Assembly (NCBI GenBank): GCA_910890315.1
Contig: CAJVGD010000006.1
Span: forward strand, 744,001-808,000
Direction: 5' to 3'
DNA length: 64,000 nucleotides
DNA from: Serendipita indica DSM 11827
Taxonomy: Eukaryota > Basidiomycota > Agaricomycetes > Sebacinales > Serendipitaceae
The position numbers and the translations under genes are program-made. This document shows positions 22,564-35,478 of this stretch, in pieces. The notes under the pieces were generated by a model that was given only the letters and a program-made list of their open reading frames with translations, did no database searches and was not told the origin of the DNA. Each line of letters starts with the position of its first letter. Position 1 is the stretch's first letter.

Positions 22564-24873
22564 ATGGACTTTGCCGACGCCGACGTTGTGAGTATTTCCC
22601 CTTTGACCCCTCTGATGCACCGCTAATCTCGTCATGTTCAATCCTCTTGGACAATATGTGCTTCTAGATTGCTCTTCAAGTCGCTCCTTGGACATTCCTT
22701 ACATCATCTTATGCCATATCACTCCTCTTAATGGTCAGGCCAAGCCTCTCGAGACAATTGTCGTTGACTGACATTGTACAGGCTATTGTTATCAATAGGA
22801 TCCAACATATCGTCGCTCCCGTTCACGAAGTACATGCAACCGGCCTTGGGTCGTGGCGTTCCAAGTTGCTACCAATCGATCCTACGTCCACACGCACAAG
22901 GTTCCTCATTCGTTCAATATCCCTTTATCTCCTTTGGAAGTCTTTGATCTGTCAAGCCATCATTCTACTGCAGGCATTCGACCTGTACCCAAGCTCAAGC
23001 GTCTTCGCTCCCTTGGGTCAGTCGATAGGCATGTTGAGTATGGTCGACGTGTGCTGGTCCTCGTTTGTCGCAGTCTGTGCTGCCATGACGATCAATACAT
23101 TTACCCGTAGTCTCGACGGCAGGTAAGTCATCCAATAGCAGGCCAGATGTCCACTGAAATCGTTTCAGCTCTTCCTCATCCAGTTTCAATCTGGTATGTG
23201 CCTCTCTCAGAGCAAATATCCTGAGCTCATCATCGTCCAAAGCCTCAATACGCCTTTCTATTACATCTCTACTCCTCCCCTCTAGGTAGCGTCTTCAACA
23301 GAGTATCAGATCCTCTGGCTGGTAAAAGACTAGCACCTCGACCAAACCGACACGTCTTGGTCACCATATTCCTTCCCCTTTTGCAATTGACAATGCTCCA
23401 CACACAAGGGGTATGGAAGCGATATAGTCGTGATTCCTTGATCCCTACATCCATCTGCGGACTCTTGGGTCTGGTATGATGCTTTTATCTCTGTGGCAAT
23501 TTACTAACGCATCACCTAGCTGCATTTCGCGCACACGTTCTGGACCAAACAAATCATATATTACCCACTATTGCAACTCGTGCCCTCTGGACTCGAGTTG
23601 ATACTAGTTCTAATGATCGCGTTCACTATGGGATTGAATATCGTCTCACAACTGCTCACCACTGGTCGTGTAGCACGTCCTCTATTTGGACCAGGCGCTA
23701 ATGCGCTCCCGAGCCGTGATGAAGAGTATGCACTCGCTCTCGTCCGACTCGGCACGAGCTGCGTTGATGCTACTAGCGTTGCTGGTTTGGGAAACGAGGT
23801 CGCGACCGTCAATTCGGCAAAAACCAAAGAAGGCACTCTGCGACTGGGGCAATCCGAAGTCGAAGCTATCGAGTTGCCAGAGTATGCTCGAAAGAGCACT
23901 AGGGGTCGTCGAAAGGTCAATCCGTTTACCGTCGAGATCAAGACGATTCGTGCAGCTTCCAACGAAGGAGAGATGTGGATCAATGTGATCTGGATCAAAG
24001 AGCTTGGCAAGTTTGGTCTCGCTCTTTGGAAGTTTGCTCGTGGTGTGTGGATGATGGTCAGAGGACGAAGACCAAGCCCTCCGAGTAACGTGGACGTACT
24101 GGAACTTATCAGGGAGGAGACACCACCTCGGCGATTATCCGAAGATCGACAGCCGGACGTTTATCGACAGTTCCTTTCCGGTGAAGCCATTGCCGATGGG
24201 GATTCCGAGTTCGAGCCCGATGACGACGATGACGACCACACGCTCGATTCTGATTCTGACGGAAGCTTGGAGTCCCGCTCGACTCGGTCCCCTAGCGTCG
24301 AACGAGAACACGCAGAAGAGTCTGGTGGGCTTTTCATCGAACACTCTGAACGAGCCTCTACGCCAATCGCACCTGTTCTTCTGGCGCATTTGACCACCTC
24401 GTCTTCGTCACCACTTACTCGCCGTCGCTACAGCTCTTTACTCAACAAGAATGATCAAACAGAGGACGGAGTTTCTTCTGCCCACGCCATATCTCGAACC
24501 GAATACTCCCACTCCTCGCCAGCGAGACCAATTGACCTAGAAATTAACCATAAGCTTTGTGTCATTTGTATGACGAGTGACAGGGCGATCATATGCTGGC
24601 CTTGCAGGTCTGTGTTATTCATCCGGTCGTATGGACCTCAACTGACTGCGGACTCTTAGATGCCTGTCCATGTGTGAGGATTGCCGCAGCAATCTCGCGT
24701 CACGAACGGGACCATCAAGGCATACTTGCCCTTGTTGCAGACAATCGTGCGTAGTTCACTGCAGCACAATGGCCATTTAATAACCCTGTCGCAGAGTTGA
24801 GGGCTTTTCTCGCATTTTATTCCTTAATGATCCATATTGGCATCGGCAGGAGACGGCCATTCCTTTTGTTTAG
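22564..24873 (+). CDS. Multi-pass membrane RING E3 ubiquitin ligase (Asi-like)
   Basis: Membrane protein with several hydrophobic spans and a C-terminal RING, the layout of the yeast inner-nuclear-membrane ligases Asi1/Asi3. I place the start at 22564 (MDFADADV, donor at 22588). The next exon begins at 22668 (IALQVAPWTFLTSSYAISLL). Recognisable segments follow: AIVINRIQHIVAPVHEVHA, LFLIQFQS, VTIFLPLLQLTMLHTQGVW, LHFAHTFWTKQIIYYPLLQL. A long acidic, Ser-rich cytosolic or nucleoplasmic stretch (about 24100-24500) leads to the RING: CVICM, CWPCRCLSMCEDCRSNLA and CPCCRQ. The frame continues over a last intron to VEGFSRILF and a stop at 24871. The zinc ligands are all or mostly Cys. Internal exon ends around 23120-23300 are approximate. 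Confidence 0.8.
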
Positions 24874-24924
24874 TCCAAACATTACACAGAATGTGAAGTC
24901 GAATTGTGCTAGCACTCTGGACCG

Positions 24925-26928
24925 CTACGCAGGAGTCTTGTCAGCTTGTCCGTTCCTTCTTCGTCGACTCGTCGACTCTTCAGCCGTAACAACAAAGTTC
25001 TCGACTTTGAGACCTCGCCTTTGTCGGATTCGAGCCCGAGCTTCGAGGACTGTACGGACGAGAATCGACGTACTCTCTTCATTGCTGAGCCTTTCTCCCA
25101 ACTTGTAAAGCTCTTGCTCCTCTTCGTCGCTCAGAAGCTCCAGTTTTGCTCGCTTGCCTGCACGGAAGAGTAGGAGTTGTATAACAGCCTCACCAACAAG
25201 CACGTCACAAACAAACTGGCAATAGTTTTCAGCAAGAGTTCCTTCTAAGTTCGGAAAGAGTCACCAATGTCTTGTCGTTGAGTTGCAGACTCTCGTATCG
25301 TTCGCTTCCCCGAGGGCGATCTAGAGTCTTTGAGTATGTCAGTAATAGTCAAAAACATCTGTGCGACTATGCTCACAAGCGCGCGTGGTGGATTTTGTTC
25401 TTCGAGACGCGTTTGCCGATTCGAGTGGCTGTTCTTTGGTAGCGCCCATTGGTAGACGAGGCGACTAAAGACGTTCCACTCAACCTCTGCAAGGTGTCCA
25501 CCCTGAACAGGGTTGTTGGTGATGATTTGACGTGTCGCAGGATCCATCCAACGATTGATCCTCTCTTGGGAAGGAGGGTAGGATTCATTGAGAATTTTCT
25601 GCAGAAATGGTATTACGTAGGCGAATTGCTCTTCGATGCCCATTTCTTCGAGAAACACGCGGGGTTTCGGAGGGGGATCGTCCGGTGGAGGGAGCGATGC
25701 CAAGTCGACATCTAGAGGTTCGTCCTCCTCGTCTGCAGTATGGCTGTTCTTTTCTATCCACGTAGCAATCTTGCGAGTATCAAGCTGACGGGTATCAGTT
25801 GTCGCTCGGGACGATAGAAGACAAGACACCTTGCAGGCTGCAAACTCAGCCTCATCTTTGTCATACTGCGTATAGAAACAATCTCTCGTCAGCTCACCCA
25901 CCCTCCAGTCGAAAAAGTCGATCTTGAAACGTGGTTTGGACGATGGTTTCGTTGGCGCGATATATTCTGCCACTTTCGCGGGCCAGTATTCCTTTGCCTC
26001 TGGTCGACCTTTGCAGAGGACCGCTTGACCAACATATTCGAGATAGGGCGAGGGAGACGGTGGGGACCAATCAGGAATAGAGTCTGTCTCCTCGTCACTA
26101 CCGGCGGGCTCAGAAGCGTTTAAGTCGTCTTGGGATTCGACTTCGTCGTCGTCGTCGTCGTCATCATCTCTGATGAGCTCACGCACCGCATCCTTGAACT
26201 TTTTCTTGTCCACAGCTTCGCCGGACTGGAAATTTGCGTCGGTGTAACGAGGTATAGGTGGCTTGACCCAGAAGGGTTGCAAGTAAGGAAATGAGTAATG
26301 TGCCAAAGTGATAAGACGGGATGGTCCATTCCCATCATCCCCATATAAGCGATATGTGACCTCGTCCATCCTTCCAGATTCAACCTTCTGAAAAGCTAAG
26401 CATGACGCGACCGGGTTGAGACGTTAGCGACTCTACCTGTGCTGGCCACCAGTATCCGTTGTTATTGGTCGATCTTGTTGCGACACCATGCAGATCTAGC
26501 CTCACAAATGCCTTTGATGGAGTCAACGGAGTAGGGGTGAGGGGGAGGGGTTGGCTGGACGTCATTTGAGTCTGAGACGCAGTCGGACGTTCTTCTCCAT
26601 GCATTTTCGAGGGTTGGAATGCGCCAGCGCCGAAGCTCCTGCCACGGTCTTTGACTCTCTTTTTGGGCGAGTTCTCTACCAGGGTGTCGTCACGCTTTCT
26701 TTTCGAACCTGTGATTGGATTGTAGCGCATGTCGTTATCATCACTTGTATCACTCTCTGCATAGGAATGTTTAATGGTGCTCCTCTTGGGTCGTGGGTCT
26801 ACTCCCTTGCGAGAGTCTTCCTGTTCGTGAATGCTTGAGACTGTCGCTGGGGGTTTTACAGATGCGATGCTATCTACGTCTGAGAGCTCGCCGTCGAATA
26901 TGTCGCTCCAAGATGCCACCTCGGCCAT
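24925..26928 (-). CDS. Nuclear protein with two PWWP/Tudor-like modules
   Basis: Not a named family. Exons 26437-26928, 25830-26387 and one from 25784 are well supported. The N-terminal half has basic stretches (GSKRKRDD, PKKRVKDR) that look like nuclear localisation signals. The first module has YWWPAQ followed after the intron by KVESGRMDEVTYRLYGD and, later, PYLQPFW. The second has YVGQAVLCKG, EYWPAKVAEYI and FKIDFFDW, with an acidic linker of eight Asp between. Such W-P-A-x-V modules bind methylated histones or nucleic acid in known families, so a chromatin role is inferred. The C-terminal piece (24925-25230) is helical and charged (ELLSDEEEQELYKLGERL). Between SELRR and EGTLAENYCQ, near 25240, no intron restores the frame: an apparent one-base shift. 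Confidence 0.7.
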
Positions 26929-27086
26929 GATTTGTGCGCCCTGTACACCTAACACGCGCAATTACCGCGAATTGTAACGTAAAAAGGATGAATTTTGTGA
27001 TGACAGGCTTTGACCCGAGCTGCGTTGGTGGTCGACCGGCGTTGTAGTGGTCTGAGATTCTTGAGATTCTTGACCCCGAATTCTTC
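26929..27086. promoter_or_regulatory. Short divergent promoter region
   Basis: Only 158 bp separate the start codons of the PWWP-like gene (-) and the apyrase gene (+), so the two core promoters must overlap or be shared. No specific binding site is claimed. Confidence 0.5.
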
Positions 27087-29399
27087 ATGCCGCCGCCGAC
27101 GCAGTTTGACCCATGGCTCGCTAGTCGTCGTTTTGGAATTGTAATTGATGCAGGATCCTCTGGATCTCGCATTCAGCTGTACAGTTGGCGGGACGCGAGG
27201 ATTGTACAGACAGAACTCTCTCCAGCTGGCCTGGCGACATTGCCAATCGTCGAAACGGCGACAAAGGACCCTGAAGATTCAATACGCAAGATTGAGCCAG
27301 GTATGTAGAGCGTTTGGACCACATCGCTCAGCGCACCTGCTCACTTTGTGTTTGCTCTTGTAGGGCTCTCTACCTTTGGCACCGACCCAGAGGGAATCTT
27401 TGAATACCTGAAACCCCTCATTCAGCACGCAAAAGCAGAAATTCCTCCCCATCTTCATGCCGAGACTCCACTCTTCTTGCTCGCCACCGCTGGCATGCGG
27501 CTTTTGCCCAAACCACAACAAGACGCGGTCCTACGCAAAGTCTGTCAGTACTTCCGAGACTATACGACCTTTAAAGTTGAACGGACGAGCCCACTCGGAC
27601 ACTGTGGATCGAGCGTCCGGATAATATCTGGCGAAGAAGAGGGCTTATTTGGATGGATAGCTGTGAACTATCTAATGGAAGCATTCTCTAATGGCTCAAA
27701 GGATGCCAACACGTATGGATTTCTGGATATGGGCGGTGCATCTACGCAGATTGCCTTTGAGCCCAGAGACCAGACATCCGACCTAACAAGGGTTCGTTTG
27801 AGACTTCTCAACGGCAAAGATATTACGCACAACGTCTTCGTCGCAACGTGGCTGGGTTATGGTACCAACCAGGCCCGAGCACGCTACGTCGGAAATCTGA
27901 TTGATACCGTCGAAGAAAAGGAGGGACACCACGATTCTATAATTCCGGATCCATGTCTTCCTCGAGACTTGAAGCGCGCAGAGTCCTCGACTCGAAACAA
28001 AGCCGCCAGTCCACATTCGCATAAAACCCACACTCTCGTTGGCACTGGGAACTTTACTCAGTGTCTTGAGCAAAGTGCTCCACTTCTCAACAAAAACGCT
28101 CCTTGCCAGGATATTCCATGTCTGTTTGGAGGGAAGAAGACGCCGACGATCGACTTCTCCGTTTCTCGCTTCGTCGGAGTCTCAGAGTACTGGTACTCAT
28201 CGGAACAGATCTTCAATTTGGGGGGCGCATACAACTTTGTGCAGTACGAACAAGCCGCGACCAAGTTCTGCGGACAGGAGTGGCGTTCCATCCTGGCACA
28301 CCACGAGTGGACAAAGAAAAAGGGAAGGCTTGGTGGCGACGGAGAAATTGAAGAGGACGGAAAAGTGGTCGGTCTCGGAGTTTGGGGCTCAACTGTCGAA
28401 ACTCACCGACTGGAGCTGCAATGTTTCAAGGCTGCCTGGATTGTCAACATTCTACATGAAGGATTTGGAATGCCTCGTGTAGTTGATCCGGGAGGAAACT
28501 CTACAGATACCAGCGCGGTCAATCATGTCGACCACAGTGCTGAAGGAAAGGGGTTCAAGCGGCCACTTTTCCAGAGTGCCGATAGTATTGGGGATACTGC
28601 CATAACGTGGACCCTGGGCAAGATGGTCATCGAAGCGAGCAAAGAGATTAAATCTACGACAGGGGACGACACTCCCATCATGGATCCATTGCAGTCTCAA
28701 CCCGACTTTGATCGGATGCCCACGTCACAAAGTGGTCTACTGGACTACTATGGGAGAAAATGGTCACATCGACTTCCGACATCACTACAGGGCGAAATGA
28801 TGGGTGTCCCGATCATTGTGGTCCTCATCTATATCGCTATGCTCGCCATTCTGGCATTCATCTACCTCAAACTGAAGAAACGACTGCGCATGACGTTTCG
28901 ACGCTTTCTTCGACAGACAGGTCTCCGGATAGAGCGGGACGATGCCATGGAAATGCAATATACAAATGGCTCGTCATATTCACCCATTTCTCCAGTCGCA
29001 GGCGGTAGTATGGCATTGTCACTGCGTCGCTTCGCAGCATCCATTATGTCAGCACTACAACCATCACAACGACATCCCAGGCCGCCTTCATATTACCCAG
29101 ATGGGGATCACTCTGATGCCTACCCCCGTGCTAATGGCACAGTTTCACGGAATCCAAATACTTTTTCTGAAGCTCGCTACTCGGAGTCCTCGAGGGGCTC
29201 TTCTCCTCCACGCTCTTTGACTGGTCGTCGGCCCGCTGACGAGATTCGCGGTGCTATACCGGCCAAGGCACTCTATAATAGTCTCTCTTCACTAACTCGA
29301 ACTCAAAACTCTAGCTCGTCTCTTAGTTTGTATCCCCGCTCCACAGCCTCGTCGTTACTTTCAAGAAGTGGGGCACAAACACCTGTAGGCGATAGTTGA
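27087..29399 (+). CDS. YND1: Golgi apyrase / nucleoside diphosphatase (GDA1-CD39 family, Ynd1-like)
   Basis: Hydrolyses nucleoside di- and triphosphates in the Golgi lumen, removing UDP/GDP inhibitors of glycosyltransferases. Exons 27087-27300 and 27364-29399 join to 749 aa. Apyrase conserved regions are in order: IDAGSSGSRIQLYSW (ACR1), LFLLATAGMRLL (ACR2), IISGEEEGLFGWIAVNYL (ACR3), FLDMGGASTQIAFEP (ACR4), and YNFVQYEQAA near ACR5. A single hydrophobic segment near residues 550-572 (GVPIIVVLIYIAMLAILAF) is followed by KLKKRLR and a long Ser-rich cytosolic tail. The C-terminal anchor and the long tail match Ynd1 rather than Gda1, which is anchored at the N-terminus. The intron splits the Gly codon in EPG-LSTFG. 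Confidence 0.92.
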
Positions 29400-29546
29400 C
29401 ATGTACTCGAGGAGTTGGTTATCATTATTCCTATATAGGACCTGCCGTTGATGACACTCTTGTGAGGTGAATACACAAAACGTCGAAAGTGAATCCGAGA
29501 TAGATTATTTTTGTCTTTATATTGGCCATTTTATATCTTATACAAC

Positions 29547-29618
29547 TCCTAGATGGTCCAATGGTTAGGATTTGTCGCTCTCACCGACAGGGTCAGGGTT
29601 CGATTCCCTGTCTAGGAA
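29547..29618 (+). tRNA. tRNA-Glu(CTC)
   Basis: Acceptor stem tcctaga/tctagga with discriminator A. D-arm gtcc-aatggtta-ggat, anticodon stem tgtcg/cgaca around loop ctCTCac, T-arm cagggttcgattccctg. No intron. Downstream T-run in ttctttttg is the likely terminator. Confidence 0.95.
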
Positions 29619-29704
29619 TTCTTTTTGATTCTCTAGTATTCTGCATCTATATCTTTCTTTTTGTCCAAAATTTGGAAGGAGTGAACGTGGATTAGATTGA
29701 CTGA

Positions 29705-31195
29705 CTATATCTGCGTATAATTTTGCAAGTCTGGAGCCATGTAGACCTCTAAGACACCCTCAAAACGGTCATCCCAATGAACATCATCTCGCAGGACCTG
29801 CCAACCTTCCAGGTCTTCCTTCCACTTTAGCTCCTTCTTAAGACGTTGGCTCCGAAGCTCGACTTCGGTAGCTGGTGGGTTTGCCTTCTCGCTCCGAGTC
29901 GGCTCCCTCTCGCCGTAAGCCAACTCACGTGCGACTTTAACCTTGGCAGGGAGCTCTTTATAATACTCCTTCTTGGCATCCTCGATTCGTTTCGGTAGCT
30001 TCCTCCATGAGGTTTTGATGTATTGCTCGGATTGCTTGTCAAAGTCGAGGTCGCTCGGGTAGCCCTCCGACTCGCGATTTCTGAATGGACGCTTTTGACC
30101 CATGACGACATTGAAAGCGGCTTCTGCGCCGGAGCGAACGCGGTAGCGTTCCGTAAAGAAGTCATAGATCATATAAGGGACCTGTTTGAACCCCAAATGA
30201 CTGGTATATGGAATGAGACCAAAGGCTGGTTGTGGAGGAATGGATGCTGGCGGCACGTCAAGGGCGGTGACTGGAATGGGCTTCGAGGGCTGCTGTCGCT
30301 GGAGCTGTCCAAATACTGATACCTTTTGGTTCGTATTCAGAACATTTGATGGTGGTGAGAGTGGCGAGGAAGTGTTAAATGACGAAGGCGAAGGTAGTTC
30401 ACCATCCTGAGCCTGGATTGTCTGGTCCGCAAACGGCTCGTCAGAGAGAGTTTGAGCAAACTCTTCCTCGACATCTCGGGGCATCATAGATTCCGACCAG
30501 CCTCTTCGCAGCCCCTCCATATACTCTTTGAGGGTGTGTCTTCCAATGATGACGGTTCCACCCTCCAGTTCTCGCTTTTGCCGCGCTGCTGGAGCTCTGT
30601 CCCCTCGGAGAGGCTGCACCTGTTGAAGCAGCTCATCATGAGATTTTTCCAGTCCAGCCATTTCTCTCCGTCGTTTTTTGATATCATCAACAATCTTGTT
30701 TGTCAATGCGCCATAGTGATTGCCATTGATGATATCGAAATCTATTGCAGCAGCAACAAATATCGGCTAAAAACGCATGAGTTCGTTGGACGAAGAGGAC
30801 CAGCCGCCAGAAGACGCATTGGTAAGACAAATACATAGAAGAGGACTTACTTTTACATATTTCTTAAAGTACTTCATAGTACGTTCATGGTCTTGGTCCT
30901 CAGGATAGCGACACGAGTAGACTTTGACTTTTCGTCCCCATTCCGCATTCCCAAGGGGCTCTTCTGCCAAATGTCTCACTTTGGAGATATATTCTTCGCG
31001 TATTTGCTTGCATTTTCGCCTGTCGTCGACGTACAAAGTCGCCAGCGAGCCGACAACTCCGATGAAAATAAGCCAATTCCGTGAAGGAAGTTTCGGTCGT
31101 TTCTCTAGCCAACTTGGAGGTATTCCCGTGAACCTGAGGGCAGCATAGAGACCTCCTTTTTGTGGCGCTGACTCTGTCATGTCGAGCTCCGACAC
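29705..31195 (-). CDS. TIM54: Mitochondrial inner-membrane translocase subunit Tim54
   Basis: Component of the TIM22 complex that inserts carrier proteins into the mitochondrial inner membrane. Exons 30851-31195 and 29705-30766 (84-nt intron) join to 468 aa, the normal length. The N-terminus has the family block GIPPSWLEKRPKLPSRNWL followed by a single TM segment (IFIGVVGSLATLYVDD, about residues 42-58). Further hallmarks are KVKVYSCRYPEDQDHERTMK, YFKKYVK joined over the intron to PIFVAAAIDFDIINGNHYG, and a C-terminal module around FGLIPYTSHLGFKQVPYMIY and FFTERYRVRSGAEAA. The joined reading frame is unbroken. Confidence 0.93.
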
Positions 31196-32020
31196 TGGCC
31201 GGCTCGAAGTTGTGAACTTTGTATCTTGGAGCTAGCTATCACCCCCATTGTGCTAATTGCATCCAAAAAAACGCCCAGTGATATTCTACAGACATTTCGC
31301 ATTACAACCTATGGGCTGAAAACGCCTCGCGTGATTCGCACGGACCAAGCCACTTCGAATCAGCAGAGCTCTAAAGCCTCGAAACCTGAATAACCACTAG
31401 GATCTTTGCAGGAATCCTCTGCTCAAGACATACTAATGGACAGGTTGAACTCCTGGCGAGAAGACTCGCTGACAAGGTCGTGGCCTGTGTGCTGAAGCTT
31501 GAGCATAGCATTATTGTCTTGTCCGTGAAGAATCAGAGTGGATCAGGAAGTTTGGACATAAAGGAGAGTTACCCATCATGGCCATATTGTGCCTTGTCGG
31601 TTCAGGTGGCATGAAACAAGTAGCTTCTCATGCCGAATTGTTTCTCTTCCAACGATTTGTAAGTAACCCATTACTTCTTATGCATGGTTAACCTACCGAG
31701 TGCAGAGAACCGGCGAGCGAATAGGCAGCAATCCCGCCGCTCATCACAGTTGATTGATTCCAGCCCTGGCTAGGGGGAACAGTTGCCGGTATCTGGTCGG
31801 TTTCACGGAGGAACGGCCCACCCACCCGTCGTTCTGAGCACAAAGTCGAGCATCTGTGACCTCTTCCCGCATCAGAAGCCATCGATTGGATCTCAGCCTG
31901 TACTGCTGACCTCCTCGAGTATATCGCTCGTAGCAGCTACATCCGAAGAGACCCCGACCTCTTAATCTCGCCCTTCTTGCTCCCTGGTCTTACTGGTTTC
32001 TTGCACCCCGACTAGCACAC
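31196..32020. other. Intergenic, TIM54 / GH31 divergent
   Basis: About 825 bp between divergent starts. Only short open frames without domains. No repeat or RNA gene seen. Confidence 0.5.
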
Positions 32021-35000
32021 ATGAAGGCAAATGTGTCCTAGGTTCACTGTGCGAAGAGACTGACCTATTTTCAGTTCAACGACGGATATTGGCTGCTGAA
32101 GGATGGCGTCAGACCAGCCTATGGCATCCAGGTAACCAAAAGCTCATTCAACAGCGACGTTTTGAATTTGAATGTCTCATCCAAAATCATTCGTCATCGA
32201 GGTGATACTTTGGGGGGTCTGTGGAACCTGTTCTCTGGTCCAAACCAGCTGAGCACCCGCAATAGGTCCTGTTTTCGATGTCAACTTTCACTCTCCTACC
32301 GAAAATGTGGTTGGAGTCAGGATAACTCATTTCAAGGTCAGAAGTTTTGCCGCTTGAAGCACAAAGTAACGGTTCAAAAGGGCGTTCGACCAGCCACCCC
32401 GGCAATCCCCTTATTTCCAAACGCGCAGGCAGTGCCATCGAAACCAACGGCTACTACCGGGGAGAGCCCATCTTTCTCAACGGGTGATCTGAAGGTCGTC
32501 ATTCGGCCATCGCCTTACTCATTTGCCTTCACTGCTGGAGACCGTGTCATCACCACATCGCATCCAAAGTCTCAGTTTATTGCTGACGTTGCTCATCGTT
32601 GGACCACCAGCTCCGCTTCATCAACCACTTGTATGTCCAATGACATAAACTCGAACCCATATCGCGAACAGCCTTCGCCTACCGTGAGATACATAACTCA
32701 AGAGTTTAACATATCTCCTGGCGAGAAATTTTACGGATTCGGAGAGCAATTTACACCGTTCGTTAAGAATGGTATACCTTTTTTGTCTTTCCGTCCTATC
32801 GATCACTCACTCCAATATAGGGCAACATGTCGACATCTGGAACCAAGATGGTGGAACTGCGTCGGAACAGGTGCGTGCCGGATAGTTCTCGTTGACCGGC
32901 GGGACACTAATTTGTTCAAGGCGTACAAATGTGTGCCCTTCTATTTCAGCACCGCAGGGTACGGCCTTTTTGTCAACCACCCTGGAGAGGTGGAGTTTGA
33001 GGTGGGGTCCGAAAAGGCGTCACGCGTCGCTTTCGCCGTCCGCGGCGAGTCGTTGGAATATTTTTTCATCTACGGCTCCAATCCACTCGAGGTGAGGTCT
33101 CTCCGGCCAGAATCTTCTGGGCTCTGCTGACAGTTACTTTTTTGAATCATCCATAAGATTTTGTCACGATACACGCTTTTGACCGGACGACCTGCTCTTC
33201 CGCCGTTATGGACGTTCGGTCTCTGGCTGTCGACCTCCTTCCTCACTAACTATGACAGCGAAACTGTCTCCGGATTCCTAGAGGGAATGCAAAAACGCGA
33301 CTGCCCCGTTCGCGTCTTCCACCTGGACTGCTTCTGGATGAAGCAATATGAATGGTAACATTTTCTCAGAGACTGACGTAACTGCTCTCTAATATTGCGC
33401 TACGAGGTGTTCGTTTACCTTTGATCCCGACCACTTTCCCGATCCCGGTCGGTATCTTGCGGACATCAAGAGTAAATATGGTGTCAAAATCTGTCTCTGG
33501 AGTATGTCAATCAGTTTGGATTTGCTTGGTCTCTTAACAAATCTTCTAGTTAACCCATATATATCTCAGTTCTCCCCACTTTTCGATGAAGGTGCAAAGG
33601 AGAACTATTTCCTCATGCGCACGAATGGCGACATATGGCAGTAAGTACTGCCCCACTGCTATGCACTCATTTTCCAGTATTGATGCTGTGTAGGTGGGAC
33701 CTCTGGCAACCCGTTCGTGTCTCGCTTGTCCGAACTGGATCGACTTAACCAACTGCGACAGGGCTTAACTATTGTAGATATGACGAATCCAAAAGCACGG
33801 GAATGGTACAAGTCCAAACTCGTGGCACTCATGGATTTGGGCGTCGACTGCTTCAAGGTGGAGTAATGCGCGCCGTACTCCCCCGCGCTGATCTTTCGTT
33901 GCTCCTTCTATCAATTCAAATCCAAGCAGACAGATTTTGCAGAAAGAATCCCCCATGTCAACGTCAAGTTTCACGATGGGAGCGATCCATACGCAATGCA
34001 CAATATGTATACCGTCATCTATAACCAACTTGTTTACGAGACATTGGAGGAACGATATGGCAAAGGAGAGGCTGTTCTCTTCGCTCGTAGTTCATTCGCC
34101 GGTGGTCAACGGTACGTAGAATTGGGTCATTGGGTTATTACTTATCTGCTTATACCACACAACCTCAGTTTCCCTGTGCACTGGGGTGGCGATTGTGAAA
34201 GTACCTTTGAAGGAATGGCCGAGACACTGCGAGGCGGGCTCTCACTTCTGCTTTCCGGGTTTGCATTCAGCTCCCATGATATTGGTGGCTTTGAGGTGCG
34301 CGTTCCAGTTTGCGCAAACCAGCGCGATACTAACTCGCCATTAACCCTCACGCCCACCCGACCTCCCGCTTCCTTACCACGCCTTGTCCGCGTCGCCTCA
34401 CCGCCACTTATCCATTCAATAGGGTACGCCGCCGCCGCCTGTGTATATGCGGTGGCTTGCGTATGGCCTCTTTTCATCTCATTCACGCCTCCACGGGTCT
34501 GAATCGTACCGCGTTCCCTGGGTCTATGGCGAAGAGGCTGCTAGCATTCTGGCCAAATATCTCAATGAGAAGCACAGGCTTATGCCATACATCTATGCTC
34601 AGGTGCGTCACTTAACCTCGAAACAGAGGTAACAGCTCAACTCGTTCCGCGAAAAAAGGCTATCAAGGCGCATATGCGCGGGGTCCCAGTACAACGCGCA
34701 ATGCTCGTGGACTTCATCGAGGATCGCACGACACATAGCCTTGATCAACAGTACATGTTTGGGCCTTCTCTTTTGTTCGCTCCGGTCTTCAATGACGACA
34801 AGGCGGATACGGAGTACTACCTCCCGCCTGGAGTGTGGACCGCCTACACACCGTTGTTGGGCGACAAGAAGCCACGAGTGATCCATGGGCCACGCTGGGT
34901 CAAGGAGTCCGTACCCATGTCTGAAATTCCATGCTTTGTGAGGGCGGGTAGTCTATTGCCGCTCGGTCCACAAAACATGAAGAGGCCAGACTACAACCTT

Positions 35001-35303
35001 GCGGAGAACTTGGAAGTGAGACTGTATCACCCCGAGGTCGGGACGAAGATTTCGTGTGATATTCCATCGGGACGAGGCATGGAGATTGCGGCCACAGTGG
35101 AAGTCGATTGCACGGAGCGCACGCTTTCATTCCGTGTGGTCAATGGCGCCCTCGACCAATGGTCCATTCGACTTTTCCAAGAGTCTAGTCCACAGTGGGG
35201 TGAGATTCAAGGCGCGCAAGGCTCTGACACTGAATGCGAGCAATTTGGTGGATATGTGTTCAAGGTCGCCAAGGGTGCAACAGAAGTGACAATTAGTCGA
35301 TGA
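32021..35303 (+). CDS. GH31 alpha-xylosidase (YicI type)
   Basis: Retaining glycoside hydrolase of family 31, subgroup of E. coli YicI, releasing alpha-xylose from xyloglucan-derived oligosaccharides. At least eleven exons can be joined. The start ATG-AAG (32021) is linked to FNDGYWLLKDGVRPAYG at 32075 by an intron with a GC donor. Other joins give HRGDTLGG-GPVFDVNFHSP and HFK-GVRPATP. The active-site block is GVDCFK-TDFAERIP, with Asp of TDF as nucleophile, and GGQR-FPVHWGGDCESTFEGM supplies the acid/base Asp of GDC. Next come FEG-TPPPPVYMRWLAYGLF and FGPSLLFAPVFNDD. The C-terminal beta domains end in ATEVTISR. The substrate-shaping motif WQWDLWQPG is kept across two introns. No secretion signal is visible, fitting an intracellular enzyme as in other YicI-type proteins. 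Confidence 0.92.
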
Positions 35304-35478
35304 GAGAAAACAGAAGAACAAGTGCATAGTCTCGAAATAAAGCTGTGACCGTAATTCTAGGCATGAGCATGAGTCATATCGTGTCATAGGAGCCCAATCA
35401 TAGGGAAATGCGGGGTGGCATAGAGTGAATGCGGGGTATCAAGCAGACCGTGGGTAATCAAAAATTGTGGGTATACGA

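Noticed and set aside
26140-26166. A GTC trinucleotide repeat as a free microsatellite
   Set aside because: It lies inside the coding region of the PWWP-like gene and encodes the eight-Asp linker.
32021-35303. GH31 gene as frameshifted
   Set aside because: Apparent frame changes (around 32215, 33715 and 33870) are all resolved by short GT-AG introns that restore family motifs such as WQWDLWQPG and FKTDFAERIP.
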